From Paenibacillus lutrae (GTDB taxonomy: Bacteria > Bacillota > Bacilli > Paenibacillales > NBRC-103111): a stretch of DNA of 64,000 nt. Positions 27,347 through 35,234 of this stretch are shown piece after piece. The stretch is from NCBI RefSeq assembly GCF_009757775.1, contig NZ_RHLK01000004.1, positions 222,656 through 286,655 of the forward strand. Reading direction: 5' to 3'. Positions within the stretch are counted from its first letter, which is position 1. Each line of letters begins with the position of its first letter. Below the pieces are notes generated by a model. That model searched no databases. It was not told the DNA's origin and was given only the letters and a program-made list of their open reading frames with translations. The translations under genes and the position numbers were made by a program.

Positions 27347-28231
27347 TTACTCCTGACTGCCGATAAACTTTTCTACCTCTTGAGCTGTAGGCATTCCTGT
27401 CTGCGCTCCAAGCTTGGTCGTCGATAATGCGGCAACCGCATTTCCGAATTTGCAAGCCTCCCTCAGGTGGATACCCTTTGCCAAGGCAAAAGCCAATCCG
27501 CCATTAAAGGCATCTCCCGCTCCGGTAGTATCCACCACATCTATCCTGTAAGCGGGTATGTTGATTTCCTTATTTCCTTCACGAATCGAGACCCCTTGAC
27601 TGCCCTTCGTGACGATCAGTTTCCCATCCAGCTCTTCCTTGCTTCTCCCTTGTTTGAGCAGGGTTTGTTCATGTTCATTTGGGGTAACATAATCAATCCG
27701 CTGAATTAATTCAGACGGCAGCTCCTGGATCGGGGCCGGGTTAAGAATGACTGTAACTCCGTTTTCTTTGGCAATCTCAACTGCCTTCTCCACACCTTCG
27801 AGCGGTATTTCCAACTGAAGAATGAGAATGTCGCTGTTGGCGATAACAGCTCGTTTGGATTCAACGAATGCAGCCGTTACATACTGATTAGCCGCCGGTA
27901 CGACAATAATACTGTTGTCTCCGTCAGAAACAGTGATTGATGCCGTTGCCGTCGAACCTGTAACCGGTTCCACATTGCTTACATCGACACCTTCTTGTTG
28001 AAGATGTCGCAGAATATCCTTGCCGAAGACGTCCTTGCCTATACAACCAATTAATTGAACATGCGCTCCCAGTCTGGCCGCTGCTACGGCTTGATTGGCT
28101 CCCTTGCCGCCGGGATTCATTTGAAACCGGTTACCGAAAACAGTCTCTCCTACCTTCGGCACTTGAGTGGTAATCGTCACTAAATCCATGTTAATGCTGC
28201 CCACAACCGTAATTCTAGGTTTCTGTTCCAC
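27347..28231 (-). CDS. rbsK: Ribokinase
   Basis: This is a PfkB-family sugar kinase of 294 residues that phosphorylates ribose to ribose-5-phosphate. PfkB signature 1 (NPGGKGANQAVAAARLG, residues 39-55) and signature 2 (DTTGAGDAFNGGLA, residues 234-247, base Asp240) are both intact. The N-terminal VVGSINMDLV is typical of RbsK. It starts 13 nt after the LacI-family regulator, so the regulator is the first gene of the operon. No rbsABC-type ribose ABC transporter is adjacent; the substrate probably comes from the nucleoside hydrolase. Confidence 0.94.
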   Translation of the reverse strand: MEQKPRITVVGSINMDLVTITTQVPKVGETVFGNRFQMNPGGKGANQAVAAARLGAHVQLIGCIGKDVFGKDILRHLQQEGVDVSNVEPVTGSTATASITVSDGDNSIIVVPAANQYVTAAFVESKRAVIANSDILILQLEIPLEGVEKAVEIAKENGVTVILNPAPIQELPSELIQRIDYVTPNEHEQTLLKQGRSKEELDGKLIVTKGSQGVSIREGNKEINIPAYRIDVVDTTGAGDAFNGGLAFALAKGIHLREACKFGNAVAALSTTKLGAQTGMPTAQEVEKFIGSQE

Positions 28232-28244
28232 AGCGATATACTCC

Positions 28245-29219
28245 TTAAGTTGATTTTCTCTCTACAAGTTCCACAGCCATCGTATAATACGTTTGTTCAA
28301 TCGGCTGCTGCTCCATCAGGCTGATCAACATCGTAGTCGATGTTTCACCCAATTGATAAATCGGCTGTACAATGGTGGTTAGCTCCGGAGTCATCACTTC
28401 GGACAGCTTGATTCCGTCAAATCCGATAACGGCAAGTTCTTCGGGCACTTTCCTGCCAAGCCGGTAAGCTGCTTTCATCGCGCCGATCGCCATAATATCA
28501 TTCGCGGCAAAAATCCCGTCAATTTCAGGATGCAGACTTAAAAGCTCTGCCGTCGCTTCAATGGAGAATTGCATATCGAAATCCCCGTTGACGATAAAGC
28601 TTTCCCTAAACCACGGTTCTTTAGAAACTACTTCTTTGTAGCCCTCATAACGTTCTTCTGCATTCGCTACCCCGTAGGAACCTCTGATATGACCGATTCT
28701 TCTACACCCTTTGTTCTGCAAAAAACGTGTAGCCATCACGGCCCCTTTCTTGTTCTCTACGACAATAGTCGGCAGACCTTTGCTGATTTCCCGGTCAATA
28801 CTTACTACGGGAACATTAAGTTCTTCCACCTGCAGAGCCGTCAGCGTATTGGAAGAAACTATAATTCCATTTACATATTTTTGTTTCAGTACATCCAAAT
28901 AGGCTTGTTCCTTGTCTTTGTCCCCGTCAGAGTTGCACAGAATAACGTTGTAGCCCAATTTGGTAGCCATATCTTCAACCGCTCTCGCCAGCTCCGTAAA
29001 GAAGGGATTCATAATATCGGGCACAATTAAACCGATCGTATTCGATTGCTTCTTAAACAAACTTCTCGCTACCTCATTAGGCTTGTAGCTCGTTTCTTTA
29101 ATCGCTTTCTCAACCTTTTCCCGGGTATTCTGCCCGACATATCCTTTATCGTTCAGCACTCTGGACACTGTTGCAACAGATACACCTGCAATTCTGGCAA
29201 CGTCTTTAATGGAAGTCAT
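28245..29219 (-). CDS. LacI-family transcriptional regulator
   Basis: This 324-residue repressor has an N-terminal helix-turn-helix (TSIKDVARIAGVSVATVSRVLNDKGYV, residues 2-28), a hinge helix (YKPNEVARSLFKKQ) and a periplasmic-binding-protein-like effector domain (TIGLIVPDIMNPFFTELARAVED, DGIFAANDIMAIGAMKAA, VIGFDGIKLSEVMTPELTTI). It resembles RbsR/CcpA relatives. As the first gene of an operon for nucleoside and ribose use, it probably senses ribose or a related phosphate and controls its own operon through the operator at 29242-29253. Confidence 0.92.
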   Translation of the reverse strand: MTSIKDVARIAGVSVATVSRVLNDKGYVGQNTREKVEKAIKETSYKPNEVARSLFKKQSNTIGLIVPDIMNPFFTELARAVEDMATKLGYNVILCNSDGDKDKEQAYLDVLKQKYVNGIIVSSNTLTALQVEELNVPVVSIDREISKGLPTIVVENKKGAVMATRFLQNKGCRRIGHIRGSYGVANAEERYEGYKEVVSKEPWFRESFIVNGDFDMQFSIEATAELLSLHPEIDGIFAANDIMAIGAMKAAYRLGRKVPEELAVIGFDGIKLSEVMTPELTTIVQPIYQLGETSTTMLISLMEQQPIEQTYYTMAVELVERKST

Positions 29220-29241
29220 CTTTTCACTCCACCTTACATAG

Positions 29242-29253
29242 GTAACCGGTTAC
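29242..29253 (-). promoter_or_regulatory. LacI-type operator GTAACCGGTTAC
   Basis: This is a perfect 12-bp palindrome with the central CG that LacI-family repressors need. It covers the predicted transcription start of the lacI-rbsK-rih-dcuC operon. Confidence 0.85.
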
Positions 29254-29259
29254 ACAAAT

Positions 29260-29288
29260 AATATACTATTGATTAAATGGCGCGTCAA
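29260..29288 (-). promoter_or_regulatory. Promoter of the lacI-rbsK operon
   Basis: TTGACG (29283-29288), a 17-nt spacer and TATATT (29260-29265) on the minus strand. The start point near 29253 falls inside the GTAACCGGTTAC operator. Confidence 0.85.
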
Positions 29289-29377
29289 CGCTATTTCGAA
29301 TCCATTTAAAGTAAATACCCCAATCCCACGACCCGAACAAGTCCAACACGCAGGAAACGATCCGGTTTTCTGTGCTT

Positions 29378-29416
29378 AATAAGCTTAATTCCGTACATCT
29401 TGAGGTTAAGCTTATT
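29378..29416. repeat. Perfect 11-bp inverted repeat
   Basis: AATAAGCTTAA (29378-29388) and TTAAGCTTATT (29406-29416) form a hairpin with a 17-nt loop in the gap between the LacI operon promoter and the Nudix gene. It is followed on the plus strand by TCTTT only. It may be a weak terminator or an operator; nothing else was seen in 29420-29580. Confidence 0.6.
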
Positions 29417-29581
29417 TCTTTACCTACCCTTCATATACCGGTTTCTGAGTTTGAACACTTTCACAAACATCAGTCGTAGTTACCCGTCAGAAAGGAGTTG
29501 GCAGACCCGTTTGCTGAGTAGGCAAAATAAATTAAGTATTTCCGATTTACTCCGGCTTCCTTCTATACCCAGATATCTGGC

Positions 29582-30052
29582 TTAAAAGAAAGTACGTTCA
29601 GACTCCGTCTTGATGAATATCTCTTTGGGATAAGGGATGGGAAGCTCCGGCATATCGGAATGGCTGAAATAGCGCAACTCAGCAGATTCGCCGTCGATTG
29701 CTTCAAGAGTTCCGCTGTCAACAACGCATTCAAACAGTAATATAACATATTCAACCTGATTCCCGTCCGGATACGTAAATCTGAAATCCTTCCCGCCGAA
29801 CACGCCTAGTAACTTCACCGGGGTTACCCGTAATCCCGTTTCTTCCCATACTTCACGGATAATCGCTTCTGCCGGTGTTTCCCCCAGTTCGATTGCCCCG
29901 GCAGGCAAGCTCCAAGTATCCGTATTTGAAACAGGGCGCTGAAATAGGATTTCATCTTGTTCATTACGGATTACAGCAGCGGCACTGGGACTAAAAATCA
30001 TTTGTGTCCCGATTGTATGTCGCAAATCTTTGTAGTATTCGGACATTGGCAT
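29582..30052 (-). CDS. Nudix hydrolase
   Basis: This 156-residue cytoplasmic hydrolase acts on nucleoside-diphosphate derivatives. The Nudix box GAIELGETPAEAIIREVWEETGL matches GX5EX7REUXEEXGU exactly. The N-terminal segment MPMSEYYKDLRHTIGTQMIFSPSAAAVI and the FPYPDG-like FTYPDGNQVEYVILLFEC fit the small Bacillales Nudix proteins often annotated as MutT-like or ADP-ribose pyrophosphatase-like. The substrate is not predictable. AGGAGG lies 9 nt before the ATG pair. Confidence 0.92.
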   Translation of the reverse strand: MPMSEYYKDLRHTIGTQMIFSPSAAAVIRNEQDEILFQRPVSNTDTWSLPAGAIELGETPAEAIIREVWEETGLRVTPVKLLGVFGGKDFRFTYPDGNQVEYVILLFECVVDSGTLEAIDGESAELRYFSHSDMPELPIPYPKEIFIKTESERTFF

Positions 30053-30140
30053 TGGTTCGCAACCTCCTCGATTAAGAGCTTGTCAGTTATACACAAGTAA
30101 AGAATAATTTCCTGTCTTTTCAGATCTCGCAGCACAAAAA

Positions 30141-30183
30141 AAGAAAATCACAAAAACCTTTTAGAAACCGGGTTTTTGTGATT
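30141..30183 (-). terminator. Terminator of the secreted-protein gene
   Basis: On the minus strand a perfect 13-bp stem (AATCACAAAAACC and its complement) with a 12-nt loop is followed by TTCTTTTTTT. It is 120 bp past the stop of the gene at 30305. Confidence 0.85.
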
Positions 30184-30304
30184 CCATTCTACTCCAGCTG
30201 TTTCTTCTCCGCCAGAGGGGGTCGCAGCCAATTCCCGCCTGCCACCTGCCTCGGCTTAAATATACGACTCCTTACGGCTCTTACCCCCGTACAACCCCGC
30301 TCGT

Positions 30305-31921
30305 TTACGGGAGAGGCTGAGCCGGGACGTTGCCGATCGTGACGGCCTCCGTCTTCAAATTCGTGCTGTTCTGGCGAAGCCGCAAGTTCGCCGCTCCACT
30401 GGTCCCCGGCTTGATCCGGACCGTGAGGTCCTTGTAAGCGCGGCCCGTACTGTCGGCGGTCAGGCTGAACGCCGCGCTGTAGCCGTATGCGGACGGCCAT
30501 GTCCCGTCCGCACCCCGGACCTTGGCTACCTGCGTGCCGCCGGAAGCCAGATAAATGCCGGCGTTATAGCCGCTCACGGTGCTGCCCGCCGGCAGGTTGT
30601 CAACGACAACGCGGATCTGGAAGTCCTGCGCGTTGGGCAGAACCGCCTGCCGGATGAAGCTGTACGTGACCTGGCCCGGAATGCCGGGTCCGGGACCGCC
30701 GCCGCTGCCGCCTCCGAAGGAGCCCGCCTTGAAAGTGGTACGGTCATACCACTTGTAGCCCGCTGCCGGCGCGGCCCATGGCTCCGGCTGCGGTTCCGTC
30801 GAAGCTGCCGGTGCCTCCATCGGCAGCAGGACCGTCGGCTGGTCGAGCAGCAGGCCCGGGACCTGCGACAGGCTCGTGTAGCTCTCCTTCTTCGCGAGCC
30901 AGTTCACCGTATTCACGAGCAGCACGCCGTCATCGGCTTCCTTGAAGCCGTCGTACGTCTTCTTGACCGCTCCCGTGTCCTCGCGCAGATACTTCGGCGT
31001 GGCATCCTCGACAGGCGAGGAATCTCCAATAAAAGCCGCCTTCCCGGCGCCTTTCTTGGAGACCGCCACGAAGGGGCCTTCCGCGACCCCGCCGCCGTTA
31101 TAGACGCCTTGGTCGACCGCATTAGCCCAAGCCGCATTCGTCTGCGGCAGATAGACAATCCCCTTCGCCTTGGCAGGATCGAGAATCGCCAGCGTGGAGC
31201 CCGCATGCATGGCGACCGAGGATACGCCGGCTGTGATGCCAAGAGCCTGGCTCGGAGCGACGATGTTACTCGCGGCCACATCGCCGATCGCATTGTAGCG
31301 GAAGCGGACGCCGAACTGCGTGCCGAGCCAGTCCGAGCTGGCGACGTCCTGCATAGCGGCAGATGCCGTCTCTTCGGCGCTCATTCCCTTGGCCGGGTTC
31401 GTCCAGGCCCCCCGGCGGTAGCCGTTGAACACCTCGGAGCCGTCCCAGCGATTCTTGTTCCGGTCGGCATTGTAATGATCGCCGATGAAGAAAATGCTGC
31501 CGCCCCCCTGCACATAAGCCGCCATCGCGGCCTGCTCACTGACCTTATAAGGAACGTTCGCTTCCGCAACCACAAAGACATCATAGCCGCTCAGATCGCC
31601 GAGCGTAATCGGAGAGGTTTTGCGGAGTTCCTTGACATAGTAGCCCTGATTCGCAAGCGCATTCCCGAAATCCGAGAAAGCCCCGTCGATGACCCAGTCT
31701 GCCGCGCCTGCTGTCTGTTCATGGGTGTTGTCGAAAAGTACCTTTTTCCCCGCATTCTCATTAACAACCTTCGCTTCAATAAAAGGAGCCGGGTCTGCCG
31801 GCCCCTCGGCCAGAGCAATCTGAGCGTTTCCAGCCACTATGAATGGCAGCGGCAGCGCTAACGTCAGGGCAAGTACTGATTGAATCAGTTTCGATTTCCA
31901 GCGGACGAATACGTTTCCCAT
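30305..31921 (-). CDS. Large secreted protein with GATase-like N-terminal domain
   Basis: This 538-residue exported protein starts at ATG 31919-31921, which follows AAAGGAGG; an in-frame ATG two codons earlier lies against that site. It has a signal peptide (KSKLIQSVLALTLALPLPFIVAGNAQIALA). Residues about 35-330 form an alpha/beta domain (KVLFDNTHEQTAGAADWVI, LSGYDVFVVAEANVPY, YVQGGGSIFFIGDHYNADRN) of the kind seen in DUF4350 and GATase1-like proteins. A Gly/Pro linker (GSFGGGSGGGPGPGIPG) leads to a C-terminal beta-sandwich-like domain (SFIRQAVLPNAQDFQIRVVVDNL...). The gene is unusually GC-rich and a single transcription unit. The role is unknown; binding or hydrolysis at the cell surface is a guess. 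Confidence 0.75.
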   Translation of the reverse strand: MGNVFVRWKSKLIQSVLALTLALPLPFIVAGNAQIALAEGPADPAPFIEAKVVNENAGKKVLFDNTHEQTAGAADWVIDGAFSDFGNALANQGYYVKELRKTSPITLGDLSGYDVFVVAEANVPYKVSEQAAMAAYVQGGGSIFFIGDHYNADRNKNRWDGSEVFNGYRRGAWTNPAKGMSAEETASAAMQDVASSDWLGTQFGVRFRYNAIGDVAASNIVAPSQALGITAGVSSVAMHAGSTLAILDPAKAKGIVYLPQTNAAWANAVDQGVYNGGGVAEGPFVAVSKKGAGKAAFIGDSSPVEDATPKYLREDTGAVKKTYDGFKEADDGVLLVNTVNWLAKKESYTSLSQVPGLLLDQPTVLLPMEAPAASTEPQPEPWAAPAAGYKWYDRTTFKAGSFGGGSGGGPGPGIPGQVTYSFIRQAVLPNAQDFQIRVVVDNLPAGSTVSGYNAGIYLASGGTQVAKVRGADGTWPSAYGYSAAFSLTADSTGRAYKDLTVRIKPGTSGAANLRLRQNSTNLKTEAVTIGNVPAQPLP

Positions 31922-32240
31922 GAACATCCTCCTTTTGGGTATCTGACTGTAAATCAACGATTTCATTTTAGCACACGCAATTAACAATTAGTGGTAATTG
32001 TTTGTAAAGTCTGGATGTTTTTTGTGTTAATTCAGCATGGCTCTCCCCTGGCACGAAGATAGCAAATCCGGCTCGCCTGCTTCCTTATTCAAGCACATCT
32101 TCCTGCGCTTAGCGGAATAAGACGTGATTACTTGAGAGGGTTGAGTATATGCAATGCGAGCCAAATAATTGGAAAAAGATATGATACAATGTAAGAAATA
32201 TTTGAACACGTTTACCAAACTACCGGACAGGATGATGACC

Positions 32241-33158
32241 GTGAAATTGGAACGTCTGATTTCGATGATATACATGCTGCTCAATAACGAAGTACTGTCC
32301 GCTTCCGCCTTAGCTGAGAAATACGGCGTATCCCAGCGGACCATATACCGTGACATCGACGCGATTTGTGCCGCTGGCATACCTGTCGTCTCCTATCAGG
32401 GCGTTCATGGGGGTTATGGAATCATGGAGGAATACAAAATGGACAAAAGCCTGCTCGGCTCTTACGATGTCGGCTCGCTCATCACGATTCTGCACAGCAT
32501 GTCCACCGTTTTTGATGACGAGCGCGCTCTGGACACGATCAATCGTCTGCAGACGGTCCGCTCCGGCCCGGCAGCATCAAGCTTATCGATGGATCTCGGA
32601 AGCCGCCAGCATTCCAATGAACTGCTGCGCCTCCTCCGCACAGCGATTACAGGCCGGCGCATCATTGAATTTGAATACATCAATATGAAGAACGAGAGGG
32701 CAGCGCGCGTAATCGAACCTATCCAGCTTAACTACAAACACGGGAACTGGTATGTGTACGGTTTTTGCCAAACCCGCATGGATTATCGTGAATTCCGGAC
32801 CTCCCGCATGGCGGATTTAACTCTGATGAACCGGGTATATACACACGATCATGCCGTGAACAATAGAGATCCTGGCCCAGACTGGACAAAATCCGCCAAC
32901 CAGGAGGAAGTTGTGCTTCATTTTTCGGCTGACGCGCTGGCTAGAGCCATGGATCACTTTTACGATATGGACAAATCCTTCCACGACGACGGCACGCTTA
33001 CAATCACACTGAAAGTTCCGAATTCCTCGGATGCCAAATGGCTGCTGCCGGTGCTGCTAAGCTTCGGTGAGACCGTCGAGGTGAAGGAACCCCTTGAGCT
33101 GAGAAAAGCATTAAAAACTAAGCTCGAAAAAATTTTAAAAACATACTCGGAAGTATGA
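32241..33158 (+). CDS. WYL-domain transcriptional regulator (YafY type)
   Basis: This 305-residue regulator has an N-terminal winged helix-turn-helix (KLERLISMIYMLLNNEVLSASALAEKYGVSQRTIYRDIDAI), a middle WYL domain (GRRIIEFEYINMKNERAARVIEPIQLNYKHGNWYVYGFCQTRMDYREFRTSRM) and a C-terminal WCX-like extension. I start at GTG 32241 because family members begin MKLERL and AGG lies 9 nt upstream; ATGs at 32232 and 32235 are alternatives. It is followed after 81 bp by a DinB gene on the same strand, a common pairing in Paenibacillus and Bacillus. The ligand of WYL domains is generally nucleic acid or nucleotide, but is not known for this one. Confidence 0.9.
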   Translation: MKLERLISMIYMLLNNEVLSASALAEKYGVSQRTIYRDIDAICAAGIPVVSYQGVHGGYGIMEEYKMDKSLLGSYDVGSLITILHSMSTVFDDERALDTINRLQTVRSGPAASSLSMDLGSRQHSNELLRLLRTAITGRRIIEFEYINMKNERAARVIEPIQLNYKHGNWYVYGFCQTRMDYREFRTSRMADLTLMNRVYTHDHAVNNRDPGPDWTKSANQEEVVLHFSADALARAMDHFYDMDKSFHDDGTLTITLKVPNSSDAKWLLPVLLSFGETVEVKEPLELRKALKTKLEKILKTYSEV

Positions 33159-33239
33159 CACTCTGCTGTCATACTTCTTTTCCTATACTGATATCAACAA
33201 CGAACAAATAAAACGAGAATCCAAAGGAGTCGATACTAA

Positions 33240-33776
33240 ATGACCACTCCCGTAACGATGTACCATTTCCATGCCTGGGCCACCCAAACGATTATCGACC
33301 GGCTAAAGGAACTGCCGGTTGAGCTTTACACGCAGGAAATCCAGAGCAGCAGTTTTGCCAGCTTGTCCCGAGCGCTCGCTCACATTTATCTTGTCGATGT
33401 CGTGTGGCTCGACATTCTGAACGGTAAAGATATGATGGAATCCATGACTGCGCGACATGAAATGCAGCAGCAAATCGAGTCCAAGAGCCTCAGTGAGATG
33501 GAAGCCCTATTTAAAGAATTAACGCTGAAGTATCTTACCTTCTTCGGGGAGCAGCCCGATCTGGAAAAGACGATCCTGCTGGACAATCCTTATGCAGATA
33601 GCCGTGATATCCGTCTATCCCAAATCGTCTTCCAAGTGGTCAACCACGGTACCTACCACCGGGGGAATATCACGACCATGCTGCGCCAGACGGGTCATGC
33701 TTCCACGATGACGGAGTATGCACTCTTCTGGTATCAGGAAGACGCCGCCCCACTTGGAACGGCAGCCTCCTTCTAA
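33240..33776 (+). CDS. DinB family protein
   Basis: This 178-residue four-helix-bundle protein is of the DinB/YfiT type. The three metal-ligand histidines of the family are visible: LAHIYLVD, then VVNHGTYHRGNI with two His spaced by three residues. The N-terminal MYHFHAWATQTIIDRLKELP is also typical. Members are metal-dependent, often bacillithiol-using transferases or proteins of unknown role. The paired WYL regulator upstream suggests shared control. The coding end runs into the shared terminator 33775-33818. Confidence 0.9.
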   Translation: MTTPVTMYHFHAWATQTIIDRLKELPVELYTQEIQSSSFASLSRALAHIYLVDVVWLDILNGKDMMESMTARHEMQQQIESKSLSEMEALFKELTLKYLTFFGEQPDLEKTILLDNPYADSRDIRLSQIVFQVVNHGTYHRGNITTMLRQTGHASTMTEYALFWYQEDAAPLGTAASF

Positions 33777-33818
33777 CACCAAAAGCTGACTGCGTGGCCG
33801 CAGTCAGCTTTTGGTGTT
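33775..33818. terminator. Bidirectional terminator overlapping two gene ends
   Basis: A perfect 20-bp stem (AACACCAAAAGCTGACTGCG and its complement) has a TGGC loop. It begins inside the dinB stop codon. On the minus strand its right arm encodes the last codons (NTKS) of the convergent flavin monooxygenase. Confidence 0.92.
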
Positions 33819-34862
33819 TGTTGCAGCGGTGATGTGCCTCGTGACAGACTCGGCGTCCCGGCTCACCCAGCCCAGCAAAGCTGAGCCTCTGCCAGACTGC
33901 CAGGGAAGGCCCACGAAGTACATCCCTTCTACCGGGCTCACGCCCTCCTCATGCTTAGGGATTCCGTTACTTCCCAGTGCACCCGGTATGTCCATCCACT
34001 TATAGTCAGAACGGAAGCCTGTGGCCCAGATTACGTTGTTCACCACAAGCTGTGATCCTCCCTCAAAGCTGATCGTTCTTCCCTCAGCTTGAAGAGCACG
34101 GGTTTTCACCTGAACCCGCCCGGCCTCGATTTCTTCTTTTAATTCCAGCCCGTAGATTTGTTCCGCCTGTCTCCTGAGCCATCTCCCCCGCCTGGAGGCA
34201 GGGCCCGCCTGCAGCAGCCCTAATGTATTGAAGTACCAGAAGATGCTTTTCCCCCAAATTTGCAGCGGCCTAAAGCTGAGGCGATGACTGGACGAAATGG
34301 TTACCTCCCGCTCCCGGGCCAGCTCCACTGCAATTTGTGCTCCCGAATTACCCGCACCGACCACCAGAACAGACCCATCATTTAATTGAGCAGGATTTCT
34401 GTATGCGGAAGAATGAACCTGATAAATGTCAGGACTGAGCGATGCAGCGAAGGCTGGTATAACGGGGTGCTGAAAAGGGCCTGTGGCAACTACTACCTGC
34501 TGAGCCCTGAATTCCCCCGCATGGCTTCGTACATAGAAGCCTTCCGCCCTCTTCTGCAGCAAGCTGACTTCTGCGTTTGATACGACCGGAAGAGAAAAGT
34601 TCTGTGCATACCCCTCCAGGTAATCCGCAGCCTCATCCTTGGCAGGCAGACCGTCCTGGGCTCCGGGAAAGGGCATCCCAGGCAAGCTGCAGTACATCCT
34701 TGGAGTAAACAAAACCAGGGAATCGTAGCGATTCCGCCAGCTGTCACCCGTTCGCGGATTCGCATCCAGAATAACGAAATCGCGGTCGTTCTGCTGCAAA
34801 TAGTATCCGATTGCCAGGGCCGCCTGGCCGCCTCCTATAACGACAACTTCTTTTTCAATCAA
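33804..34862 (-). CDS. Flavin-containing monooxygenase-like oxidoreductase (CzcO/COG2072 type)
   Basis: This 352-residue protein has two Rossmann folds. An FAD-binding VVVIGGGQAALAIGYYL lies at residues 6-22, and an NADPH-binding VLVVGAGNSGAQIAVEL near residue 168. The late VIWATGFRSDYKW fits the ATG motif of flavin monooxygenases and related thioredoxin-reductase-like enzymes. The substrate is unknown. The start codon is TTG at 34860-34862, with GGGGGAA 9 nt upstream. That ribosome binding site abuts a tract of ten hexanucleotide repeats (34876-34935). Changes in repeat number could alter expression. Confidence 0.88.
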   Translation of the reverse strand: MIEKEVVVIGGGQAALAIGYYLQQNDRDFVILDANPRTGDSWRNRYDSLVLFTPRMYCSLPGMPFPGAQDGLPAKDEAADYLEGYAQNFSLPVVSNAEVSLLQKRAEGFYVRSHAGEFRAQQVVVATGPFQHPVIPAFAASLSPDIYQVHSSAYRNPAQLNDGSVLVVGAGNSGAQIAVELAREREVTISSSHRLSFRPLQIWGKSIFWYFNTLGLLQAGPASRRGRWLRRQAEQIYGLELKEEIEAGRVQVKTRALQAEGRTISFEGGSQLVVNNVIWATGFRSDYKWMDIPGALGSNGIPKHEEGVSPVEGMYFVGLPWQSGRGSALLGWVSRDAESVTRHITAATNTKS

Positions 34863-34875
34863 AGTCAGTTCCCCC

Positions 34876-34935
34876 TATCTCTGTCTCTATCTCTGTCTCT
34901 GTCTCTATCCCTGTCTCTATCTCTATCTCTATCTC
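34876..34935. repeat. Hexanucleotide microsatellite (TATCTC/TGTCTC)10
   Basis: Ten in-register units: TATCTC, TGTCTC, TATCTC, TGTCTC, TGTCTC, TATCCC, TGTCTC, then three TATCTC. On the transcribed (minus) strand it reads as purine-rich (GAGATA/GAGACA)n, directly upstream of the GGGGGAA ribosome binding site of the flavin monooxygenase. Its position in the leader is suited to slipped-strand expression changes. Confidence 0.97.
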
Positions 34936-35182
34936 TAGCCCTTGCCTTCGGCATGACGCTCTGCGTGCATCCATACCGTAAACTCGGTTAACAACCGGGC
35001 CGATTTGTGGGCTTTACGATTGCAGGGTTATAAACAATCGTATTTTTCGATTCATTCCTGATGAATTTAGTTTTGTTTTTGAATTTAGTTTCGTATTGAA
35101 TTTAGTTCTATGTTGGATTTATTTTCCTATGTAAGAACTATTATATACCCTACCCATCTATAGTTCCATATATAAACAAAAA
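34936..35182. other. AT-rich intergenic stretch
   Basis: About 250 bp between the repeat and the asnA terminator. It contains repeated GAATTTAGTTT-like words (35057-35115) and no open frame that looks like a protein. A promoter for the flavin monooxygenase should lie here on the minus strand, but I cannot assign one with confidence. Confidence 0.4.
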
Positions 35183-35204
35183 AATACCCGCATATACGGG
35201 TATT
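35177..35204 (-). terminator. Terminator of asnA
   Basis: On the minus strand AATACCCG / CGGGTATT with a short loop is followed by TTTTTTTG, 31 nt past the asnA stop. Confidence 0.88.
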
Positions 35205-35234
35205 CGTTCATAACAGAATTCGCATGTATCTTTT

